A DNA stretch of 64,000 nucleotides from Acinetobacter sp. WCHA55 (GCF_002165305.2 NZ_CP032286.1:1674001-1738000), one strand, 5' to 3'. Shown: positions 46,791 to 58,507, numbered from the stretch's first letter. Made by a program: numbers and translations. The notes: generated from the sequence alone by a model not told the origin.

Positions 46791-48158
46791 TTAATTTGCT
46801 GTGGGTTTAACTACATCAAACGATTGTTTTGATTTGGTTTTTTCGCCATCTACGGATACTTTCAAGTTGACCATAAACACGGCCAAAGCCGCAATCACAC
46901 CAGGTATCGCAATCACGAGAAAATTCATTTGATGTGGCAACTCAAAAGTTAACAATGTACCTGTCAGTACAGGCCCAACTATTGCACCAATGCGTCCAAT
47001 GCCTGAAGCCCAACCCATACCTGTAGAGCGCACCGCAGCTGGATAGAACTGTGCAACAAAGGTATACAGTAGGATTTGTGAACCAATGGTTGCAGCGCCT
47101 GCAATTGCAATTAAACCGTACAGCACCATTTGTGGACTGTTGAAACCAAGTAGAATCAGTGCAATAGCACCCACAGTGAACATGGTTGTTAAAACTGGTT
47201 TTAAGTGGAAACGGTCTGCGAGCGCACCACCGCCAATCGCGCCAACCATACCACCAATATTTAAAGCAAATAAGAAAATCATACTTGCACCAAGCGAATA
47301 ACCTGCTTGAATCATCAGTTTTGGTAACCAGCTTCCAAGTGCATAGACCATGAGCAGGCACATAAAGAATGCCACCCAAAACATCATGGTGCTAAAGGTA
47401 CGACCTTGTTGGAACAATGCTTTTAATGGAGCATCATCACCAGCAACAGGTTCATTAAGTTTAAATGTCGTTTCAGGCTGAATCGCTTGCTCAGGTGCAA
47501 TTTTTTGCACAATTTCACGGACTTTTTCAGTTTCGCCTTTTTTAGTCAGGAACATTAAAGACTCAGGTAAAAACTTCCAAAGAATCGGTAAAGCCAGAAA
47601 TGGAATGATGGCGATATAGAACATGATTTTCCAACCATAGTCCGTCACTAACCATGCACCCAGTAAGGCTGACGTCATGCCACCAATGGCATAACCACTG
47701 AACATAACCGCCACGAGTGTGCTACGAATACGCTTCGGAGCATATTCCGTCATGAGTGCGACCACGTTTGGCATTACTCCGCCAATGCCAAGTCCCGCAA
47801 GAAAACGTAAAATACCAAACTCAATAGGATTGCTTGCAAATGCGCCTAGAAAGGTGAAGCCACTAAAAATAGCCACACAAATCATAATGGTCTTTTTGCG
47901 GCCCAATTTGTCAGACAACGTACCAAAGCTCATTGCACCGAACATCATGCCAAACAATGCTGTACTCGCAAGTAAACCTGCTTGTACTGCACTGAGTCCC
48001 CACTCTTGCATCAGAAGTGGCAATGCCACGCCATAGATGACTAAATCATAACCGTCAAAAATAATAATCAGTAGACACCAAATGAGTACACTCCAATGAA
48101 AGGGTGTAAATTTGGCTTCATCGACCACCGTGTTGATGTTAACTGGATTTGTATTCAC
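46791..48158 (-). CDS. benK: BenK-like benzoate/H+ symporter (MFS)
   Basis: A 455-residue major facilitator with 12 spans of the aromatic acid:H+ symporter family. The span-1 motif DGYDLVIYGVALP carries the conserved Asp pair, and the loop 2-3 motif GTLSDKLGRKKT is intact. Start: GTG at 48158, because a perfect AGGAGG lies 6 nt upstream; the longer frame to 48206 has no such signal. It sits between the porin and the benzoate regulator, so benzoate uptake is the likely role. The family also contains muconate, vanillate and 4-hydroxybenzoate carriers. Confidence 0.82.
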   Translation of the reverse strand: MNTNPVNINTVVDEAKFTPFHWSVLIWCLLIIIFDGYDLVIYGVALPLLMQEWGLSAVQAGLLASTALFGMMFGAMSFGTLSDKLGRKKTIMICVAIFSGFTFLGAFASNPIEFGILRFLAGLGIGGVMPNVVALMTEYAPKRIRSTLVAVMFSGYAIGGMTSALLGAWLVTDYGWKIMFYIAIIPFLALPILWKFLPESLMFLTKKGETEKVREIVQKIAPEQAIQPETTFKLNEPVAGDDAPLKALFQQGRTFSTMMFWVAFFMCLLMVYALGSWLPKLMIQAGYSLGASMIFLFALNIGGMVGAIGGGALADRFHLKPVLTTMFTVGAIALILLGFNSPQMVLYGLIAIAGAATIGSQILLYTFVAQFYPAAVRSTGMGWASGIGRIGAIVGPVLTGTLLTFELPHQMNFLVIAIPGVIAALAVFMVNLKVSVDGEKTKSKQSFDVVKPTAN

Positions 48159-48352
48159 TTTAAGCCTCCTGCTTGCGAATGTTTGTTGCTGTGCACATTG
48201 CAGCAAAAGTAGCTTTCTTGTCCAAAACCGAATAACTCTATATTTATACCTTTAAGGTCGGTTAAGGCTTTTATTGTTTTAAATAAATAGCTTATATAAC
48301 CCATGATGACAGTAAGAGACAGAAAATAAGCAAAACCAAGCGAAAATGATTA

Positions 48353-48380
48353 TAAAAAAAGCCATCCACAAGGATGGCTA
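48353..48380 (-). terminator. terminator of regulator gene
   Basis: AGCCATCC and GGATGGCT arms, a 4-nt loop, and TTTTTTT on the minus strand, about 60 bp past the regulator stop. Confidence 0.85.
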
Positions 48381-48438
48381 TAATGGCTCATTTTAAAATG
48401 TAGACTTTAAAAGTATCGTGGAATTTAAATCCCCAAGT

Positions 48439-49353
48439 TTAGATAAATGCACGGTCATATTTGATCGCTTCAAGGTCATAGACCTGATAAATACAATCGA
48501 ATAATGAACGAATGTCCTCGCTTTCATCCATGGAACGAATAGCCAAAAATATGGGGCTAGTCGCTGCATCATCTAAAATTGGAATATAGTTCAAATGCGG
48601 CAGTTGAATGGTTCGTGCACTTTCTGGAACCACACAAATTCCTTCTCCAGCGGCAACCAACCCCAGTGCCAACTGTATTTCACGAACTTCTTTTAAGTGT
48701 TTAGGTTCCAGTCCATATTCTGAAAACAGTCCTTGGACTTGAGTAGAAAAGTTTGGCTTGGGGTGACTCGGATAAAGAAATAAGTTCTGATCGACCAAGT
48801 CCGACAGGTATACACCTTGTTTTTGCGCCGTCAAAGGATGACTAGAATGTGCTGCTAACATTAACGGTTCTTCACGCAGTAAAACCCGACGCACAGCAGG
48901 ATCTGAAATACGTAAGCGTCCAAAACCAACATCAATCCGCCCTTCTTTTAATGCTTGAATTTGGTCTTTGGTACTCATTTCAATCAATTCAATTTTTAAA
49001 TGCGGCTGCTGTTGGCGAAATAAATACACAATTTTAGGCAATAACCCATATAACAACGAACCCACAAAGCCCATCGTTACCGTTTTTTCAACCAAGCCTA
49101 CACGCTGTGTCATAGCTTTGACTTCTTCAGCATTAGACAAAAGTTTAACCGCATGTTGATAGAAGAATTGTCCTGCTTCTGTGGTCTTGAGTGGGCGGCT
49201 GCCACGTTCAAATAATTGCACGCCTAATTCAGCTTCCAGATTCTGTATCTGGCGGCTAAGCGGGGGCTGTGCTATGAATAATTTTTCAGCAGCTTTGGTA
49301 AAGCTCTGCTCTTCTACAACAGCTACATAGTAGCGGAGGTGTCTCAATTCCAT
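48439..49353 (-). CDS. benM: BenM/CatM-type LysR activator
   Basis: A 304-residue LysR activator of benzoate and catechol genes. The N-terminus MELRHLRYYVAVVEEQSFTK with IAQPPLSRQIQNLE is the BenM/CatM DNA-binding signature. The effector domain contains GFVGSLLYGLLP, DVGFGRLRISDP, LYPSHPKPNFST and ALGLVAAGEGICVVP. It leans to BenM (SFTKAA, VEKT, GFVGSLL) but shares CatM features (FFYQHAVKLL, YIPILDD), and only one such regulator is present for the fused operon. BenM responds to muconate and benzoate. It is divergent from catB with a 115-bp gap carrying LysR sites. Confidence 0.88.
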   Translation of the reverse strand: MELRHLRYYVAVVEEQSFTKAAEKLFIAQPPLSRQIQNLEAELGVQLFERGSRPLKTTEAGQFFYQHAVKLLSNAEEVKAMTQRVGLVEKTVTMGFVGSLLYGLLPKIVYLFRQQQPHLKIELIEMSTKDQIQALKEGRIDVGFGRLRISDPAVRRVLLREEPLMLAAHSSHPLTAQKQGVYLSDLVDQNLFLYPSHPKPNFSTQVQGLFSEYGLEPKHLKEVREIQLALGLVAAGEGICVVPESARTIQLPHLNYIPILDDAATSPIFLAIRSMDESEDIRSLFDCIYQVYDLEAIKYDRAFI

Positions 49354-49361
49354 GACCCTTA

Positions 49362-49428
49362 ATACCTTTAAGATATATTAAAATGCTAATTTGATCTTCG
49401 ACAGTTCATATTTATTCTTTTAAGGTAT
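49362..49428 (+). promoter_or_regulatory. BenM/CatM operator pair upstream of catB
   Basis: Two ATAC-N7-GTAT-type sites: ATAC-CTTTAAG-ATAT at 49362-49376 and ATTC-TTTTAAG-GTAT at 49414-49428, each one base off consensus and sharing TTTAAG, with centres 52 bp apart. They lie between the divergent starts of the regulator and catB, where BenM and CatM bind in A. baylyi. Confidence 0.65.
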
Positions 49429-49468
49429 ATCACATCAGGTACACAACGCAAGGCTGCGCAGAGTTAAG

Positions 49469-50578
49469 ATGTATAAATCTATAGAAACCTTACTCGTCGA
49501 AATCCCCACTATTCGCCCACACAAAATGGCGGTAGCGACTATGCAAACGCAAACGCTTGTATTGGTGAAAATTAGCACTGAAGATGGCTTTGTCGGCTGG
49601 GGTGAAGCAACAACGATTGGTGGACTGGGCTACGGTGAAGAAAGCCCTGAAAGTATTAAGACCAATATTGAAACTTATTTTTCCCCTTTATTGAAGTCTC
49701 TTAATGCTCCAAATATCGCACAAACTATGCGTGCTTTGAAAAAAAACATTAATGGTAACCGTTTTGCCAAATGTGCAATTCAAACGGCTCTACTCGACAT
49801 CCAAGCGCAACGTTTAGATTTACCCCTATCTGAAGTGTTGGGTGGTCGTTTACGTGACAGCTTACCTGTACTTTGGGTATTGGCATCTGGTGATACTGAA
49901 AAAGATATTGCTGAAGGCCGGAAAATGATTGAGGCGAAACGCCACAATGTTTTCAAGCTTAAAATCGGTTCACGCCGTGTGGAAGAAGATGTTGAACATG
50001 TTCTTGCGATTAAACAAGCACTGGGTTCAGACATTTCCATTCGTGTTGATGTGAACCGTGCATGGTCTGAGTTAGATGCGATTAAAGGCATTCAACTGCT
50101 ACAAAATGGTGGTGTTGACCTGATTGAACAACCCTGTGCAATCGACAACATTGATGCAATGCAGCGTTTAACACGACGTTTTGATCTTGCCATCATGGCA
50201 GATGAATCGCTCATGGGGCCGAGCTCAGCCTACCGTTTAGCCAAAACCAATGCAGCCTCTGTTTTTGCAGTCAAAGTGGCGCAGTCCGGTGGACTAATCG
50301 AAGGTCATGAAGTGGCGAAAATTGCCAACTTAGCAGGAATCGACCTATACGGCGGCACCATGCTTGAAGGTGCGGTCGGCACGATTGCTTCGGCACATTT
50401 GTTTTCGACCTTTGAAAATTTAGCTTATGGCACCGAACTATTCGGCCCACTGCTGTTAACCCAAGACATTTTAAAAACCCCACTTCAATACACTGACTTC
50501 GCCTTACATCTACCCCAAGGCAAAGGACTCGGTATTGAGTTAGATGAAAACAAGATTGATCAGCTGCGCCGCGCTTAA
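49469..50578 (+). CDS. catB: muconate cycloisomerase
   Basis: A 369-residue enolase-superfamily enzyme that converts cis,cis-muconate to muconolactone in the cytoplasm. The catalytic base pair is seen as K163-L-K165 in FKLKIG. Metal-ligand acids lie in RVDVNRAW, LIEQPC and MADESLMG, with Lys in VFAVKVAQSGG. Full length for the family (about 370). It opens the cat-ben operon, 30 bp ahead of catC. The start ATG at 49469 has only weak ribosome-binding sequence, but no alternative upstream exists. Confidence 0.93.
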   Translation: MYKSIETLLVEIPTIRPHKMAVATMQTQTLVLVKISTEDGFVGWGEATTIGGLGYGEESPESIKTNIETYFSPLLKSLNAPNIAQTMRALKKNINGNRFAKCAIQTALLDIQAQRLDLPLSEVLGGRLRDSLPVLWVLASGDTEKDIAEGRKMIEAKRHNVFKLKIGSRRVEEDVEHVLAIKQALGSDISIRVDVNRAWSELDAIKGIQLLQNGGVDLIEQPCAIDNIDAMQRLTRRFDLAIMADESLMGPSSAYRLAKTNAASVFAVKVAQSGGLIEGHEVAKIANLAGIDLYGGTMLEGAVGTIASAHLFSTFENLAYGTELFGPLLLTQDILKTPLQYTDFALHLPQGKGLGIELDENKIDQLRRA

Positions 50579-50607
50579 GCGACGTCTTAACCGTTTAGGA
50601 GTTATAC

Positions 50608-50898
50608 ATGCTTTTTCACGTACGTATGGATGTAAACATTCCACTGGATATGCCTGCTGAAACTGCCAGTGAAATTAAAGCAGTCGAAAAAGCATATTCG
50701 CAAGAGCTACAAGCTCAGGGCAAATGGCGACATATTTGGCGCATTACAGGTCAGTACTCAAACATCAGCATTTTTGATGTAGACAGCAATGAAGAGCTAC
50801 ACAACATTTTGCAAGGTTTACCCTTGTACCCGTATATGAACATTGAAGTGATGCCTTTAAACCGACATCCCTCTTCTATTCGCGAAGATGATCGCTAA
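50608..50898 (+). CDS. catC: muconolactone delta-isomerase
   Basis: A 96-residue enzyme that isomerises muconolactone to 3-oxoadipate enol-lactone. MLFHVRMDVNIPLDM, EKAYSQELQAQGKWRHIWRI and the terminal PLYPYMNIEVMPLNRHPSS cover the compact ferredoxin-like family fold with the conserved Glu and Arg/His surface. It matches the usual 96-residue length. TAGGAG precedes the ATG by 8 nt, 30 bp after catB. Confidence 0.93.
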   Translation: MLFHVRMDVNIPLDMPAETASEIKAVEKAYSQELQAQGKWRHIWRITGQYSNISIFDVDSNEELHNILQGLPLYPYMNIEVMPLNRHPSSIREDDR

Positions 50899-51041
50899 TT
50901 TAAAAAGATTTAATGCAGTTTAATCACTAGAAACTGATGAATGATCTAGTGAAAGAAATTAACAAGGAGCGTGCCAGCTAGCTTTTCAACCTATTCATAA
51001 AGCCAGCCACCACACAGCAAACATACTTAAGGAGCAATAGT

Positions 51042-51962
51042 ATGAATCGTCAACAGATTGATGCACTAGTCAAAACAATGAATGTGGATACAGCAACAGG
51101 CCCTGTAGACGCACGTACTCAACAAATTGTAGTTCGCCTATTGGGTGACTTATTCCAAGCAATTGAAGACTTAGATTTGAGTCAAACTGAAGTTTGGAAA
51201 GGCCTAGAATACTTTACGGATGCAGGCCAAGCCAACGAACTCGGGTTACTTGCAGCGGGGCTTGGCCTTGAGCACTACCTCGACTTACGTGCAGACGAAG
51301 CCGATGCCAAAGCAGGCATTACAGGCGGAACACCACGTACCATCGAAGGTCCTTTATATGTAGCTGGCGCACCTGAATCAGTTGGTTTTGCACGTATGGA
51401 TGATGGTTCTGAAGAAGGCAAAATTCCGACCTTGATTATTGAAGGGACTGTGACCGACACGAATGGTCAGATTATTGAAGGTGCAAAAGTTGAAGTTTGG
51501 CATGCCAATAGCTTAGGTAATTACTCTTTCTTCGATAAGTCCCAATCAGACTTCAATCTACGTCGTTCAATCATTAGCGATCAAGATGGTAAATACATTG
51601 CGCTCACCACGATGCCTGTCGGTTACGGTTGCCCACCAGAAGGGACAACTCAATTTGTATTGAACAAGTTAGGCCGTCACGGTAACCGCCCTTCGCACGT
51701 ACATTACTTTGTATCTGCGCCAGGCTACCGCAAGTTAACCACCCAATTCAACATTGAGGGTGACCAATACCTGTGGGATGACTTTGCATTTGCAACCCGT
51801 GAAGGCTTAGTGGCTACCGCTGTCGATATTACCGATGAGGCTGAAATTGCGCGCCGTGGTTTAACAGGTCCATTCAAACACATTCAATTCAATGTTGAAC
51901 TGGTGAAAGACCAAGCGGCTGCACCATCAACTGAAGTTGAGCGTCGTCGCGCTAGCGCTTAA
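51042..51962 (+). CDS. catA: catechol 1,2-dioxygenase
   Basis: A 306-residue intradiol ring-cleavage enzyme, non-haem Fe(III), converting catechol to cis,cis-muconate. The iron ligands are visible as Y161 (GNYSFF), Y195 (VGYGC), H219 and H221 (PSHVHYFV), and the spacing agrees with known CatA. The N-terminal helical dimer domain binds a lipid in this family. AAGGAG lies 9 nt before the ATG. The 143-bp gap after catC contains no gene. Confidence 0.93.
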   Translation: MNRQQIDALVKTMNVDTATGPVDARTQQIVVRLLGDLFQAIEDLDLSQTEVWKGLEYFTDAGQANELGLLAAGLGLEHYLDLRADEADAKAGITGGTPRTIEGPLYVAGAPESVGFARMDDGSEEGKIPTLIIEGTVTDTNGQIIEGAKVEVWHANSLGNYSFFDKSQSDFNLRRSIISDQDGKYIALTTMPVGYGCPPEGTTQFVLNKLGRHGNRPSHVHYFVSAPGYRKLTTQFNIEGDQYLWDDFAFATREGLVATAVDITDEAEIARRGLTGPFKHIQFNVELVKDQAAAPSTEVERRRASA

Positions 51963-52040
51963 TTACCCTTGGAACCGAAATAGCCACTGCAAAGTTGCAT
52001 TTCGGGGACTTCCTCACTTTTGGAAAGTCGGAGAACGGAC

Positions 52041-53434
52041 ATGCCACGTATCCCAGTTATTAATACTAGCCATCTCGATCGTATCGACGAATTACTTGTC
52101 GACAACTTTGAAACAGGCGAATTCAAACTTCATCGTTCAGTTTTTACTGATCAAGCCCTTTTTGACCTAGAAATGAAGTATATCTTCGAGGGTAACTGGG
52201 TTTACTTGGCACACGAAAGCCAAATTCCAAATAACAACGACTATTACACGACGTATATTGGCCGTCAGCCTATTCTGATTGCACGTAACCGTAATGGTGA
52301 ACTCAATGCCATGATCAATGCCTGTTCACACCGTGGTGCACAGCTTTGTCGTAATAAACGTGGCAATAAAGCAACCTATACTTGCCCTTTCCACGGTTGG
52401 ACATTTAACAACTCTGGCAAACTTTTAAAAGTTAAAGACCCAGCAGACGCCGGTTATTCAGACTGTTTTAACCACGAAGGTTCACACGATCTGAAAAAAG
52501 TCGCACGTTTCGGCAACTACAAAGGTTTCTTGTTCGGTAGCTTAAATCCAGACGTACCCTCTTTAGAAGAATACTTAGGCGAAACCAGTAAGATCATTGA
52601 CATGATTGTGGATCAGTCTGAGCAAGGTCTCGAAGTTTTACGTGGTGCGTCTACCTACACTTATGAAGGCAACTGGAAACTGACTGCGGAAAATGGCGCA
52701 GATGGTTATCACGTTTCTGCGGTGCACTGGAACTATGCAGCGACCACTCAACAGCGTAAAGAAAAACAAGCGGGTGACAACATCCGTGCCATGAGCGCAG
52801 GCGCTTGGGGTAAACAAGGCGGTGGCTCATACGGTTTTGACAATGGTCACATGCTGCTTTGGACACAATGGGCGAACCCAGAAGACCGTCCAAACTTCCC
52901 GAAAGCCGACGAATACTCTGAAAAATTTGGCGAAGCAATGTCGAAGTGGATGATTGAGCGTTCACGTAACTTATGTCTTTATCCAAACGTCTATTTGATG
53001 GATCAGTTCGGTTCACAAATTCGTGTACTCCGCCCGATTTCAGTCAATAAAACCGAAGTCACCATTTATTGTATCGCACCTGTGGGTGAAGACACGGAAG
53101 CGCGTACACGCCGTATTCGCCAATATGAAGACTTCTTCAATGCCTCAGGCATGGCTACACCAGATGATTTGGAAGAATTCCGTGCATGCCAAGCAGGCTA
53201 CGCAGGCATTGAACTGGAATGGAATGATATGTGCCGCGGTTCAAAACACTGGATTCAGGGCCCAGATGATGCTGCCAATGAAATTGGTCTAAAGCCAAAA
53301 CTTTCAGGTGTCAAAACTGAAGATGAAGGCCTCTATCTTGCACAGCACCAACACTGGTTAGACATGATGAAAATTGCCATTGCGAATGAAAAAGCACTGG
53401 CTGTTGAAACTGCAAATGAACAAGGAGAAGTTGT

Positions 53435-53438
<4 letters not shown>
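52041..53438 (+). CDS. benA: benzoate 1,2-dioxygenase, large subunit
   Basis: A 465-residue alpha subunit of the Rieske oxygenase that makes the benzoate cis-diol. The Rieske cluster is C95-x-H97-x17-C115-x2-H118. Mononuclear iron site: H224 and H229 in [14 protein letters not shown]. Start 52041 ([10 protein letters not shown]) has GGAG 7 nt upstream and fits the family length of about 460; the frame open to 52020 is less likely. Partners are benB and benC downstream. It acts in the cytoplasm. Confidence 0.93.
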
Positions 53439-55049
<1,611 letters not shown>

Positions 55050-55064
55050 TTGGGGCTACTTATC

Positions 55065-55850
55065 ATGTCTGATCGTCAAAGATTTTTAAACAAAGTCGTG
55101 ATTGTGACTGGTGCAGCTCAAGGCATTGGTCGCGGTGTTGCCCTCCAAGTGGCTGACGAAGGTGCGCAAGTTGTTTTAGCTGACTTATCTGACTATGTCG
55201 ATGAAACATTAGCAGAAATTGAAGCGAAACAAGGTGATGCAATAACAGTCAAAGCCAATCTTGAAACCTTTGCAGGCGCACAAAGTGTTGTAGATAAAGC
55301 ACTTGAAATCTATGGCCGCGTTGATGTACTCATCAATAATGTCGGTGGTGCGATTTGGATGAAGCCCTTTGACGAATTTTCTGAAGAAGAAATCATCAAA
55401 GAAGTGAATCGCTCATTATTTCCAACGCTGTGGTGTTGTCGAGCAGTGTTACCTGAAATGATTAAAAATCAGAAAGGTACAATTGTAAATGTGTCTTCTA
55501 TTGCGACTCGTGGCATTAACCGTGTGCCTTATTCGGCTTCCAAAGGTGGGGTCAACGCCCTTACTGCATCGCTGGCTTTTGAACATGCTAAAGATGGGAT
55601 CCGAGTGAATGCAGTCGCTACAGGTGGAACCGAAGCGCCGCCACGCAAAGTACCACGCAATGCAAATCCACTGTCTGAAAATGAAAAAGCGTGGATGCAG
55701 CAAGTGGTCGATCAAACCATTGATCGTAGTTTTATGAACCGTTATGGCACGATTCAGGAACAAGTAAATGCAATTGTATTCCTTGCTTCAGATGATTCGT
55801 CATATATGACAGGTACAGTTGTTCCTGTAGGCGGTGGCGATCAAGGCTAA
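55065..55850 (+). CDS. benD: benzoate diol dehydrogenase
   Basis: A 261-residue SDR that oxidises and decarboxylates the benzoate cis-diol to catechol with NAD. Seen: VTGAAQGIGRG, NNVGGA, VNVSSIA and YSASKGG, and the segment VLADLSDYV that favours NAD. Length matches BenD of A. baylyi (261). Start 55065 follows TTGGGG, and an upstream in-frame ATG at 55050 is unlikely. Position directly after benC settles the assignment over other SDRs. Confidence 0.92.
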   Translation: MSDRQRFLNKVVIVTGAAQGIGRGVALQVADEGAQVVLADLSDYVDETLAEIEAKQGDAITVKANLETFAGAQSVVDKALEIYGRVDVLINNVGGAIWMKPFDEFSEEEIIKEVNRSLFPTLWCCRAVLPEMIKNQKGTIVNVSSIATRGINRVPYSASKGGVNALTASLAFEHAKDGIRVNAVATGGTEAPPRKVPRNANPLSENEKAWMQQVVDQTIDRSFMNRYGTIQEQVNAIVFLASDDSSYMTGTVVPVGGGDQG

Positions 55851-55903
55851 TTGATCGTCACAAAACTTTATATACAGGATCATGTCTGCATGGAGGCAAA
55901 TGA

Positions 55904-57130
55904 ATGGCTACCCTGTTTAAAACTTTGAAAGAAGATTGGTCTATTTCAGCCACTGTCGCAGGATTTTTGGCCGTGCTGATTTCCTATTCAGGGCCACTCA
56001 TTATCTTCTTTCAGGCTGCGCAACAAGCTCAGGTTTCCCCGACCATGATGATTTCATGGATTTGGGGTATTTCTATTGGTGCAGCCGTGGCAGGGATCTT
56101 CCTTTCCATTAAGTTTAAAGTCCCCGTAATTACCGCATGGTCTGCGCCGGGTACAGCTTTATTGGTCACACTGTTCCCAAATATTAGCCTGAATGAAGCT
56201 GTAGCCGCTTATATCACCTCAGCAGTGGTAATTTTCCTGATCGGGATCAGTGGTTACTTCGATAAATTATTGAAATGGATTCCGCAGTCGGTAGCCGCGG
56301 GGATGATGGCAGGTATTTTATTTCAGTTTGGTTTAGGCCTATTTAGCGCAACGAACAGTATGCCGATTATTGTGTTTAGCATGCTGTTTGTCTTTTTAGT
56401 CGCAAAACGAATTTCACCACGCTATAGCATGCTTTGGGTTCTGCTTTCAGGTGTGGCCTTGAGCTTTGGGCTTGGTGAAATGAATGCAGTGAGTTTAGAT
56501 TTTCAACTTGCTATTCCTCAATTCATCAGTCCCGAATGGACTTGGCACTCCACCTTAAACCTTGCCCTGCCTTTAATTTTAGTCAGCCTGACAGGACAGT
56601 TTTTACCAGGCATGGCCATCATGAAACTGAGCGGTTACGACATGCCTGCCAAGCCGATTATTACCACCACTAGTATTGCTTCTTTAGCTGTTGCATGTGT
56701 CGGCGGTATCACCATTGTTTTAGCGTCGATTACGGCTGCACTGTGCATGGGCAAAGATGCGCATGAGTTAAAAGAAAAACGCTATATCGCAGGCGTTGCT
56801 AACGGCATTTTCTATATTTTAGGTGGTTTGTTCGCAGGCAGTATCGTTCTGCTCTTCAGCTTGCTGCCAAAAGAGCTTGTTGCTGCTTTGGCTGGCTTGG
56901 CTTTATTGGGAGCGATTTCAACCAATATTGCTGTAGCCATGAAAGATGAATCTCAACGCGATTCTGCCCTCATTACCTTTTTGGCTACAGCTTCAGGTAT
57001 GCATTTTTTAGGCCTAAGTTCAGTTTTTTGGGGCATCGTCATTGGTTTAACTGCGCATCTGATTTTAACCAAACGTAGTCCTGAAGTTTCAGCTTTAGCT
57101 TCACGCTCCAATTCAAGTTCTAAAAGTTAA
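55904..57130 (+). CDS. benE: benzoate transporter BenE
   Basis: A 408-residue inner-membrane carrier of the BenE family, with about 12 predicted spans. Visible blocks include SYSGPLIIFFQAAQ, ITAWSAPGTALLVTL and SLTGQFLPGMAIMKLSGYD, the signature of this family's core repeats. It is a putative benzoate:proton symporter, so two benzoate carriers (with the BenK-like one) flank the regulator. GGAGGCAA lies just upstream of the ATG. Confidence 0.9.
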   Translation: MATLFKTLKEDWSISATVAGFLAVLISYSGPLIIFFQAAQQAQVSPTMMISWIWGISIGAAVAGIFLSIKFKVPVITAWSAPGTALLVTLFPNISLNEAVAAYITSAVVIFLIGISGYFDKLLKWIPQSVAAGMMAGILFQFGLGLFSATNSMPIIVFSMLFVFLVAKRISPRYSMLWVLLSGVALSFGLGEMNAVSLDFQLAIPQFISPEWTWHSTLNLALPLILVSLTGQFLPGMAIMKLSGYDMPAKPIITTTSIASLAVACVGGITIVLASITAALCMGKDAHELKEKRYIAGVANGIFYILGGLFAGSIVLLFSLLPKELVAALAGLALLGAISTNIAVAMKDESQRDSALITFLATASGMHFLGLSSVFWGIVIGLTAHLILTKRSPEVSALASRSNSSSKS

Positions 57131-57157
57131 TAGGTACGCTGTACCTAGGACAATATT

Positions 57158-57838
57158 ATGATTGATAAAAGTTCAGCTTCTTTAACAGAAGCACTTTCGC
57201 AAATAAAGGATGGCTCAACCATTATGATTGGTGGTTTTGGCACAGCAGGACAACCTGCTGAACTGATTGATGGCTTGATTCAACTCGGGATCAAAGACCT
57301 CACTATCGTCAGTAACAATGCTGGCAATGGCGACTATGGGTTAGCCAAGCTCCTCAAAGCGGGTGCTGTGAAAAAAGTTATTTGTTCGTTCCCACGTCAG
57401 TCCGACTCTTGGGTCTTCGATGAACTCTATCGTGCAGGCAAAATTGAGTTAGAGCTGGTGCCTCAAGGTAACTTGGCCTGTCGTATCCAAGCCGCAGGTA
57501 TGGGACTGGGTGCAGTCTTCACGCCTACAGGCTACGGTACTTTATTGGCCGAAGGCAAAGAAACCCGTCACATCGACGGTAAAGATTATGTACTGGAATA
57601 TCCAATCAAAGCCGATTTTGCTCTGATTAAAGCTCAGCAAGGCGACCGTTGGGGTAACTTGGTCTACCGCAAATCGGCACGTAACTTCGGCCCGATTATG
57701 GCGATGGCTGCCAGTGTGACCATTGCACAAGTCTCTGAAGTGGTGGACTTAGGGGCTTTAGACCCTGAACACATCATCACCGCAGGTATTTTTGTTCAAC
57801 ACGTGGTGCAGGTTCAACCTGAACCTGTTGCTGTGTAA
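57158..57838 (+). CDS. catI: 3-oxoadipate CoA-transferase, subunit A
   Basis: A 226-residue alpha subunit of class I CoA transferase that moves CoA from succinyl-CoA to 3-oxoadipate. Seen: IMIGGFGTAGQPAELIDGL (the GGFG nucleotide-like loop) and PQGNLACRIQAAGMG, and the AEGKETRHIDGKDYVLEYP segment. The A subunit lacks the catalytic Glu, which is in CatJ. AGGA precedes the ATG by 8-9 nt. In the A. baylyi cat operon catI and catJ are likewise adjacent. Confidence 0.9.
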   Translation: MIDKSSASLTEALSQIKDGSTIMIGGFGTAGQPAELIDGLIQLGIKDLTIVSNNAGNGDYGLAKLLKAGAVKKVICSFPRQSDSWVFDELYRAGKIELELVPQGNLACRIQAAGMGLGAVFTPTGYGTLLAEGKETRHIDGKDYVLEYPIKADFALIKAQQGDRWGNLVYRKSARNFGPIMAMAASVTIAQVSEVVDLGALDPEHIITAGIFVQHVVQVQPEPVAV

Positions 57839-57851
57839 TCGGGAGAACATC

Positions 57852-58505
57852 ATGAGCTATCAAAAACTCAGCCGTAACCAAATTGCAGAACGTGTGGCAC
57901 AAGACATTCCCGATGGGGCTTATGTGAATCTTGGGATTGGCTTACCGACCAAGATTGCCAGTTATCTACCGTCAGACAAAGACGTGTTCTTACATTCTGA
58001 AAATGGCTTATTGGCTTTTGGTCCACCGCCAGCCGCAGGTGAAGAAGACCCTGAACTGATCAACGCAGGGAAAGAATATGTGACCATGCTGCAAGGCGGT
58101 GCCTTTTTCCATCATGGGGATTCTTTTGCCATGATGCGTGGTGGTCACTTAGATATAGCCGTCCTCGGTGCCTTTCAAGTCGCAGCCAATGGTGACTTGG
58201 CCAATTGGCATACTGGTGCACCTGATGCGATTCCTGCGGTTGGCGGTGCAATGGACTTAGCGGTCGGTGCCAAGAAAGTCTTTATCACCACCGACCATGT
58301 GACCAAACAAGGTGAACCGAAGATCGTGGCTGAACTGAGCTATCCAGCGACAGGTTTGAAGTGTGTAGACCGTATTTATACCGACCTGTGTGTGATTGAT
58401 GTCACCGCAGAGGGTTTAAAAGTGATTGAGAAAGTCGACGGTTTAAGCTTTGCAGAATTGCAGGCCATGACGGGTGCAACTTTAGTGGATGCGACGCAGG
58501 AATAA
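57852..58505 (+). CDS. catJ: 3-oxoadipate CoA-transferase, subunit B
   Basis: A 217-residue beta subunit. Seen: NLGIGLPTKIASYLP and SENGLLAFGPPP, in which the Glu of SENG is the catalytic residue that forms the CoA thioester. HLDIAVLGAFQV and PATGLKCVDRIYTDLCV follow. Start 57852 has GGGAG 8 nt upstream. It is 13 bp after catI. Pairs with CatI in a heterotetramer. Confidence 0.92.
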   Translation: MSYQKLSRNQIAERVAQDIPDGAYVNLGIGLPTKIASYLPSDKDVFLHSENGLLAFGPPPAAGEEDPELINAGKEYVTMLQGGAFFHHGDSFAMMRGGHLDIAVLGAFQVAANGDLANWHTGAPDAIPAVGGAMDLAVGAKKVFITTDHVTKQGEPKIVAELSYPATGLKCVDRIYTDLCVIDVTAEGLKVIEKVDGLSFAELQAMTGATLVDATQE

Positions 58506-58507
58506 TA

